From Clostridiales bacterium (GTDB lineage: Bacteria > Bacillota_B > Dehalobacteriia > UBA4068), in NCBI GenBank assembly GCA_009782975.1, contig WRIA01000009.1, positions 1 through 9,868 of the forward strand: a stretch of 9,868 nucleotides of DNA, written 5' to 3'. The notes under the pieces were generated by a model. It was not told the origin of the DNA, searched no databases, and worked only from the letters and a program-made list of their open reading frames with translations. The translations under genes were made by a program, and so were the position numbers. Below are positions 5,404-9,868 of this stretch, piece after piece; the first letter of the stretch is position 1, and every line of letters begins with the position of its first letter.

Positions 5404-7437
5404 TTACGATACGCTATCCGCCGATATTATAAGCCTGGCATCCGCCGCCACCGCTCCTTGCTCATAGACAAATACCGGGTTAAGATCAGCCTCGGCCAGT
5501 TGCGGATAGAGGAAAGGCAGATAAGAGAATTTTACCAGCATAAGGGCCAGCGCATCCATATCGGCGGGGGCTTCCCCCCGTACACCGGCCAGCAGAGGAT
5601 AAGTTTTGATGCTTTGTATCAGCTTTAGCGCGGCCTCTTTATCCAAAGGGGCAGGGGCCAGCTTTATGTCCTTGATTACCTCCGTATAGATGCCACCCAG
5701 CCCGAAGGCTATTACAGGGCCAAACTGCGGGTCGCGGGTAAAGCCCAGTATTACCTCACGTCCCTTGCCCAGCATGGGATAGACGATAACGCCGCGAAAA
5801 TCCACGCCCCGTCCTACTTCCTTAAGGTCGCGGTAAGCGGCCTTTGCCGCCGTTTCATCCGGTATACCAAGCTTTACCCCGCCCACGTCGGATTTGTGCA
5901 GGATATCCGGGGAAACTATCTTCATAACCACGGGATAGCCCAGCTCCCGGCAGGCGGCCAATGCTTCCTGCTCGCCATTTGCAAAGCGGAAGGCGGGGGT
6001 CGCCACACCGTGGGCGTTAAGCAGCTCCATAGCCTCCGGCTCTGTAAGCGCGGCGCTATCCAGCTTTTGCGGCCGGGGCAGCTCTATATCCGGAGCGGGC
6101 CGGTTTAGATAGCTGCCGTACAGCGCCATTTGGCTGAATACCCGCGCCGCCCGCTCCCCGGAGGCAAAAAGAGGCAATCCCTGCTCCCGCAAATAAGCGT
6201 GCGCTTCGGCAATGTCCAGGCCTATCTCAAAGCAGCAGGCGGCAGGCTTGCCCGCTTTAAGTGCCGCTTTAGCAGTCTGCACGGCCACCGGCAAAGCCCG
6301 CAAATAGGAGGTCCCCACATATATCACTATGGCCGCGTCGTATTCCGCAAGAGCTGCGGCGGTGGCCTGCCCGTACTGTTTATAGTCGCCCTCCACCGTT
6401 AGATCCAGGGGATTAGCCAGCCCGGCATGGGCGGGCAGAAAGCTTTTCAGTTCCTCCGTTAAAGCGCCGGAGGGCTCCTTTAGGTATAAGCCTACTTCCT
6501 CGCAGCGGTCGGCGGCCATCACCCCCGGCCCGCCGGAATTTGTGATAATGGCTACCTTGCGCCCCGTAATGGGCGGAAACAGCGCAAAACCCTGACAAAT
6601 ATCGAACAGGTCGTCTATGCTTTCGGCGCGGATGGCCCCGGCGGCGGCGAAGGCCGCGTTATAAACCGCATCCGCCCCGGCCAAAGAGCCGGTATGGGAG
6701 AGCGCTGCCCTCTGCCCGCTGCCGGTGCGCCCGCTTTTTACTATTACCACCGGCTTTACTCGGGTGGTGGCGGCCAGGGCCTGCATAAATTCCCGGCCAC
6801 GGCGCACATTTTCCAGATACATGGCTATGACCTTTGTTTCGGGGTCGTCCTTTAGGGAAAGCAGCAGCTCTGTTTCGGAAAGGTCGCTGCCGTTGCCGTA
6901 GCTTACAAATTTGCCTATGCCCAGACCCTCCCGCCGGGAGCGGGACATTATCATGCCGCCAACCGCGCCGCTTTGAGATATCAGCGCCACCCGGCCTTGG
7001 GCGGGCGCGGCCTCCAGGGTAGCCAGCAAATTATGATGGGTGTTGACCATGCCGGCGCAGTTGGGGCCTATATAACGTATGCCGTAACGCTGTGCCGTGG
7101 CTTTCATTTCCGCTTCCAGTTCCGGATGGCCGGCCTCGCCGAAACCGGAGCTTATTATCACCGCCGCTTTGACCCCTTTTTGCCCCGCGTCCTCCAGTAC
7201 CGACGCTACAGTAGAGGCGGGAGAAGCCACCACTATCATATCCACCGGCCCTGCTATATCCTGCACGCGGGCATAGCCTGGTACATCTCCGCAGCTTTGG
7301 GCCTTGGGGTTTACGGCATAGATACTAGGGAACCCGCCCTCTTGCAGGCGGCCGATAAGCACCGCTCCCAGTTTGCCGGGGGAAACAGAGCCGGAAACAG
7401 CCACGCCGCGGGGATAGTACAACTCGCTTAGTTGCAT
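5404..7437 (-). CDS. Acyl-CoA synthetase (ADP/NDP-forming), fused alpha-beta
   Basis: This cytoplasmic enzyme interconverts acyl-CoA + ADP + Pi with the free acid + CoA + ATP, a substrate-level phosphorylation step used by many fermenting anaerobes. Acetyl-CoA is the usual example, but branched-chain or aryl acyl-CoAs are also family substrates. The 677-residue product has the normal full length and domain order: CoA-binding Rossmann domain (about 5-135), succinyl-CoA-ligase-like domains (about 145-440) with ALSHTGSLAG, in which His248 is the likely phosphohistidine, then an ATP-grasp beta part (about 460-670). The beta part has PVVMKIVSPDILHKSDVGGV (502-521), including the second conserved His514, the GREVILGFTRDPQFGPVIAF block (559-578), GLGGIYTE (579-586) and a metal-site EADLNP (649-654). 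No key residue is missing. The ATG at 7437 has AGGAGG 8 bases upstream. No strong consensus promoter could be placed in the divergent gap. A partial 2-oxoacid oxidoreductase gene lies about 2.2 kb away on the same strand, consistent with oxoacid fermentation. Confidence 0.92.
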   Translation of the reverse strand: MQLSELYYPRGVAVSGSVSPGKLGAVLIGRLQEGGFPSIYAVNPKAQSCGDVPGYARVQDIAGPVDMIVVASPASTVASVLEDAGQKGVKAAVIISSGFGEAGHPELEAEMKATAQRYGIRYIGPNCAGMVNTHHNLLATLEAAPAQGRVALISQSGAVGGMIMSRSRREGLGIGKFVSYGNGSDLSETELLLSLKDDPETKVIAMYLENVRRGREFMQALAATTRVKPVVIVKSGRTGSGQRAALSHTGSLAGADAVYNAAFAAAGAIRAESIDDLFDICQGFALFPPITGRKVAIITNSGGPGVMAADRCEEVGLYLKEPSGALTEELKSFLPAHAGLANPLDLTVEGDYKQYGQATAAALAEYDAAIVIYVGTSYLRALPVAVQTAKAALKAGKPAACCFEIGLDIAEAHAYLREQGLPLFASGERAARVFSQMALYGSYLNRPAPDIELPRPQKLDSAALTEPEAMELLNAHGVATPAFRFANGEQEALAACRELGYPVVMKIVSPDILHKSDVGGVKLGIPDETAAKAAYRDLKEVGRGVDFRGVIVYPMLGKGREVILGFTRDPQFGPVIAFGLGGIYTEVIKDIKLAPAPLDKEAALKLIQSIKTYPLLAGVRGEAPADMDALALMLVKFSYLPFLYPQLAEADLNPVFVYEQGAVAADARLIISADSVS

Positions 7438-7633
7438 ATAATAAGCCTCCTAAAGTATTTGTTGACATCGTTTTTACTTGCGCGGACATTGGGGCGGTTT
7501 TTCGCCGATAAAGAAAAAGGGAAACTGATTCTGTTCTTGAATTAAAAGTTGCTTAGATATATAATAAATTTTAGTTATGCAAATCTCCAATTAAAAGAGT
7601 ATTATTCGCTGAGTTTTAAGGGGTGCAATAAAG
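7438..7633. other. Divergent intergenic region
   Basis: This 196-base gap separates the acyl-CoA synthetase (minus) from the SLH protein (plus). It holds the synthetase RBS next to 7437, a small hairpin GGCG-gttttt-CGCC at 7493-7506, and the SLH gene promoter at 7537-7565. Its right half (about 7505-7620) is AT-rich. I see no small gene or structured RNA in it. Confidence 0.6.
7537..7565 (+). promoter_or_regulatory. Promoter of the SLH/beta-helix protein gene
   Basis: TTGAAT (7537-7542) and TATAAT (7560-7565) are separated by 17 bases, close to the housekeeping consensus. Initiation near 7572 would give a leader of about 60 bases ending in the RBS AAGGGGTG at 7618-7625, 8 bases before the ATG at 7634. 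Confidence 0.7.
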
Positions 7634-9472
7634 ATGAAAAAGAAAGTTATCAGCGTTATCCTGGCCTTTGCGTTCTGCGTGAGCCTTTCGGCTCCCGCGT
7701 TTACAGGTGGCCCCGAACAGCCATCCGTATGGGCTGTTGAAAAAGTAAACGCCGCAATAAATGTAAAGATTGTTCCGTCATCTTTGCAATCTGAATACAA
7801 GCAAGCGATAACCCGCGCCGAATTCTGCGCCCTTGCTGTAGCGCTGTATGAAACTGTAACAGGCAGTAGCATTGCAAAGCGGCAGACCTTTACTGATACA
7901 AACGACATAAATGTGGAAAAGGCTGCGGCAATTGGCGTGGTAAACGGTTTGGGAAACAGCCGTTTCGACCCGAATGCAGGGTTAACAAGGGAACAGGCAG
8001 CTACTATGCTTTCCCGCTTAGCCTATGCCGCTGGCAAAACCTTACCGGAACAAGGGGCGACGTTTGCCGACAACGGCAGCGTTTCGTCATGGGCTTTTAA
8101 ATCGGTAGGACAAATGCAGGGTTCAGGCATTATGGAAGGCACAGGCAATAATTCTTTTTCGCCTAAAGGCCCATATACAAGGGAACAGAGCATTGTATCT
8201 ATAATGCGGCTGTATGATTATGTTAAGACTGCCGCAATTCCTGTGACCGAAGTCAGGGTCTCTACAGCCGAAGAGTTTATAAACGCGCTGTCCTCTAACA
8301 CGAAGATTTTATTGAATCCGGGCATATATAATTTTTCTTCACTTGCCGGAGCCGACAAAAACAAACAAATTTATTGGGGAAAAGTTTTCGACGGATATGA
8401 ACTTTTTCTGGATGGCATACATAATCTTACCATAGAAGGTGCCGGCAAAGATCCCAGTACGCTTATTGTTTCCCCGCGATATGCTTTTGTGATGAAATTT
8501 ATCAATTCTACTGATATCAACATAATAAACATCAAAGCCGGACATACAGAGGAAGGGTATTGCGAAGGCGGGGTATTTGCATTTTACTCTTGCTCGGATA
8601 TCAAAATCGACAATACACATATGTACGGTTGCGGAACAGAGGGGCTGCAACTTTATGGAGTTAGAAATATGACTGTAACAAACTCCGAAATATACGAATG
8701 TACTTACTATATTATGACCGTGGAAGATTGTGAGAATATCTTTTTCGATAATTGTTTGTTCAGAGATAACGAAATGTTTGATTTAGTCAATATATACAAC
8801 ACTTCAAATCTTTCAATCAACAAAAGTGAATTCAGAAATAATAACTCGAAAACACCTTTTGGTAGCAGATACGCAATGTTCTCTGTTTCTTCATCCGAAA
8901 ACATAAGCGTAACAAACACAAAATTTATTAACAATACGGCTTTTGTGTTAAATGATGCAGATGATATCAAATTTGAAAACAATACCTTTGTAAACAATGA
9001 TTTTACAAATATGCATTACCCCCAACAGACCTACCCGCAGGCTGATATCTTAAGCAATGATGAGTTGTCTGCGTATGGCATCCGTCTATATATGACCATA
9101 GAAGATGTTGTATTGCTTAACGGAAATCCACTATCAAAACATATAGGGCAATTTAAAAAGCATTATCCGTTTTTTGGCAGCCAGCAGGATATATATGACT
9201 ATGGAAATTATTCGGTAATATTTAACGAAGGCACAGTTATTGCTATTTCAATAAAGGATAAGGGGTTCACAACATCAAGAGGTGTAAAAATAGGCGATAA
9301 TAACGATACCGTTATGCAAAAATATGGATATACGGAACTCAATGAATTCTGGAGATACTTATCTTATGCCGTGCCGTATAAGGATGAAGCATTTATAACC
9401 TCCTGCATTAGTTTTACTCTTGATGACGAAAATAAAGTTGTCGAGATAATGATAGTGGAAACAGGGTACTAA
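7634..9472 (+). CDS. SLH-domain surface protein with parallel beta-helix repeats
   Basis: This is a 612-residue exported protein. A signal peptide is clear (MKKK, hydrophobic core to about residue 18, probable cleavage near 20-25). Three S-layer-homology units follow: about 32-77 (WAVEKVNAAI ... ITRAEFCALAVALYE), 86-133 (FTDTND ... GVVNGLGNSRFDPN ... LTREQAATML) and 144-197 (FADNGS ... GIMEGTGNNSFSPKG ... YTREQSI). They normally anchor proteins to pyruvylated secondary wall polymer. Residues 205-460 form a right-handed parallel beta-helix: the strand pattern N-[IML]-x-[IVF]-x-N recurs at about 293, 322, 345, 368, 392, 423 and 444. A C-terminal module of about 130 residues (480-612) contains GVKIGDNNDTVMQKYGY and no domain I can name. 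The helix resembles those of polysaccharide lyases and surface adhesins, but no catalytic site is evident, so activity is unknown. GC content falls sharply between the SLH part and the helix. The gene is monocistronic, with its own promoter and terminator. Confidence 0.87.
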   Translation: MKKKVISVILAFAFCVSLSAPAFTGGPEQPSVWAVEKVNAAINVKIVPSSLQSEYKQAITRAEFCALAVALYETVTGSSIAKRQTFTDTNDINVEKAAAIGVVNGLGNSRFDPNAGLTREQAATMLSRLAYAAGKTLPEQGATFADNGSVSSWAFKSVGQMQGSGIMEGTGNNSFSPKGPYTREQSIVSIMRLYDYVKTAAIPVTEVRVSTAEEFINALSSNTKILLNPGIYNFSSLAGADKNKQIYWGKVFDGYELFLDGIHNLTIEGAGKDPSTLIVSPRYAFVMKFINSTDINIINIKAGHTEEGYCEGGVFAFYSCSDIKIDNTHMYGCGTEGLQLYGVRNMTVTNSEIYECTYYIMTVEDCENIFFDNCLFRDNEMFDLVNIYNTSNLSINKSEFRNNNSKTPFGSRYAMFSVSSSENISVTNTKFINNTAFVLNDADDIKFENNTFVNNDFTNMHYPQQTYPQADILSNDELSAYGIRLYMTIEDVVLLNGNPLSKHIGQFKKHYPFFGSQQDIYDYGNYSVIFNEGTVIAISIKDKGFTTSRGVKIGDNNDTVMQKYGYTELNEFWRYLSYAVPYKDEAFITSCISFTLDDENKVVEIMIVETGY

Positions 9473-9526
9473 AAAGTACCGCCGCAAGCCCATATTTGCC
9501 CTAGCGCAGCGATCCCCATATATGAA

Positions 9527-9548
9527 GGGAGCGGAAAACCCCGCTCCC
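9527..9548 (+). terminator. Terminator between the convergent SLH and oxidoreductase genes
   Basis: A GC-rich 8-base-pair stem (GGGAGCGG at 9527-9534, CCGCTCCC at 9541-9548) with a 6-base loop AAAACC is followed by TGCATATTTT. It lies 54 bases after the SLH gene stop. On the minus strand it is followed by TTCATATAT, so it may serve both convergent genes, although neither side has a clean T run. Confidence 0.65.
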
Positions 9549-9558
9549 TGCATATTTT

Positions 9559-9593
9559 CTGACCACTGTTCCCTGACCACTGACCTCTGAATC
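9559..9593. repeat. Degenerate heptamer tandem repeat (CTGACCA)
   Basis: Five successive 7-base units start with CTG: CTGACCA (9559), CTGTTCC (9566), CTGACCA (9573), CTGACCT (9580), CTGAATC (9587). Two are identical and one differs from them at a single base. The array fills the gap between the terminator hairpin and the stop codon of the oxidoreductase gene. It is non-coding; a role is not apparent. Confidence 0.6.
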
Positions 9594-9868
9594 CTACGTA
9601 TTCATCCCCGCTTCAAAAGACGCCATATTGCGCTCCGCTCCCTTGGGCCAGCGGGAGATTATGGCTTCTTTGATCTCCTCCGCCGCGAAAAGCCTTCCTA
9701 AGCAGGTGTGCTTGACAGCCGCCGCCAAGAGGTAGATATTATCCGCTGTCCCAGTCGGCATTTCTTCCGGCGGCAGATAAATAATATTGCCGCCGACCTT
9801 GGTTACTTCTCCTTTGACCTGCTCCACTGTGGGATAGGGCGCTTTGCCCAGCATAACGTCGGTGGGTT
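9594..9868 (-). CDS. 2-oxoacid:acceptor oxidoreductase gamma subunit (C-terminal part)
   Basis: This is the C-terminal part of a protein of the pyruvate/2-oxoacid ferredoxin oxidoreductase gamma family (the POR catalytic domain family that also includes indolepyruvate oxidoreductase subunit beta). Such complexes oxidatively decarboxylate 2-oxoacids to acyl-CoA and pass electrons to ferredoxin. The frame stays open to the window edge upstream of an internal ATG at 9854 (preceded by PTDV), so the gene begins outside the window and this is roughly the last 91 residues. Visible family features are the ADNIYLLAAAVKHTCLGRLF helix region, then the typical ending of the family: an EEIKEAI helix, a (K/R)WPKGAERN-type turn and MASFEAGM just before the stop. 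The substrate (pyruvate, branched-chain, aryl or 2-oxoglutarate) cannot be told from this part. It is on the same strand as the ADP-forming acyl-CoA synthetase, which could use its product, but the SLH gene lies between them in the opposite direction. Confidence 0.8.
   Translation of the reverse strand, partial: PTDVMLGKAPYPTVEQVKGEVTKVGGNIIYLPPEEMPTGTADNIYLLAAAVKHTCLGRLFAAEEIKEAIISRWPKGAERNMASFEAGMNT

Noticed and set aside
7462..7467. TTGACA matching a -35 element on the plus strand
   Set aside because: No acceptable -10 lies 16-18 bases downstream (GACATT only), and a better promoter exists at 7537-7565.
7493..7506. Small hairpin GGCG-gttttt-CGCC as a terminator or riboswitch part
   Set aside because: A 4-base-pair stem upstream of both gene starts is too short to support a call.
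9359..9580. Open minus-strand frame across the end of the SLH gene and the terminator
   Set aside because: It overlaps the conserved plus-strand gene, crosses the terminator stem, and has no RBS or recognisable features.

Overview
The window looks like a piece of chromosome from an anaerobic, Gram-positive-type bacterium of the Bacillota (Clostridia or a related class). This is inferred from gene content: a secreted protein with a copper-amine-oxidase-like stalk domain, an S-layer-homology (SLH) surface protein, an NhaC antiporter, and two genes of 2-oxoacid/acyl-CoA metabolism. No rRNA or other phylogenetic marker is present, so a finer placement is not supported. Most of the window is GC-rich; the right-hand surface-protein gene is much AT-richer in its second half.

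Layout. Bases 1-136 are G/C homopolymer-rich and look unreliable. From about 137 an L-threonylcarbamoyladenylate synthase (Sua5/YwlC type) can be recognised; its N-terminal part is in a different frame from the rest and carries many substitutions, so the left edge is probably poor sequence. A secreted stalk-domain protein follows at 1193-2860, with its own promoter and a strong terminator. Convergent to these two, on the minus strand, is a block of three genes: a fused ADP-forming acyl-CoA synthetase (7437 to 5404), a 10-TM EamA/DMT transporter (5249 to 4302) and an NhaC-family antiporter (4297 to 2966). The last two are only 4 bases apart and share a promoter at about 5335-5364. That promoter carries a perfect palindrome on its -35 element and is followed by a terminator-like hairpin in the leader. 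A divergent promoter at 7537-7565 drives an SLH plus parallel beta-helix surface protein (7634-9472). At the right edge, on the minus strand, is the C-terminal part of a 2-oxoacid:acceptor oxidoreductase gamma subunit.

How the genes may work together. The 2-oxoacid oxidoreductase would turn 2-oxoacids into acyl-CoA, and an ADP-forming acyl-CoA synthetase would turn acyl-CoA into the free acid plus ATP. This is the classic pairing in peptide- and amino-acid-fermenting anaerobes, although here the two genes are separated by an oppositely oriented gene, so co-regulation is not shown. The EamA and NhaC transporters form a two-gene unit that could move a metabolite and Na+/H+ across the membrane; substrates are unknown. 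The two secreted proteins belong to the cell envelope.

No CRISPR array, prophage, toxin-antitoxin or defence system was seen. The most unusual items are non-coding: a tandem dyad immediately after the nhaC stop codon, paired TGTACA palindromes within a promoter, the palindrome/promoter/hairpin arrangement upstream of the transporter pair, and a degenerate heptamer repeat near the right end.
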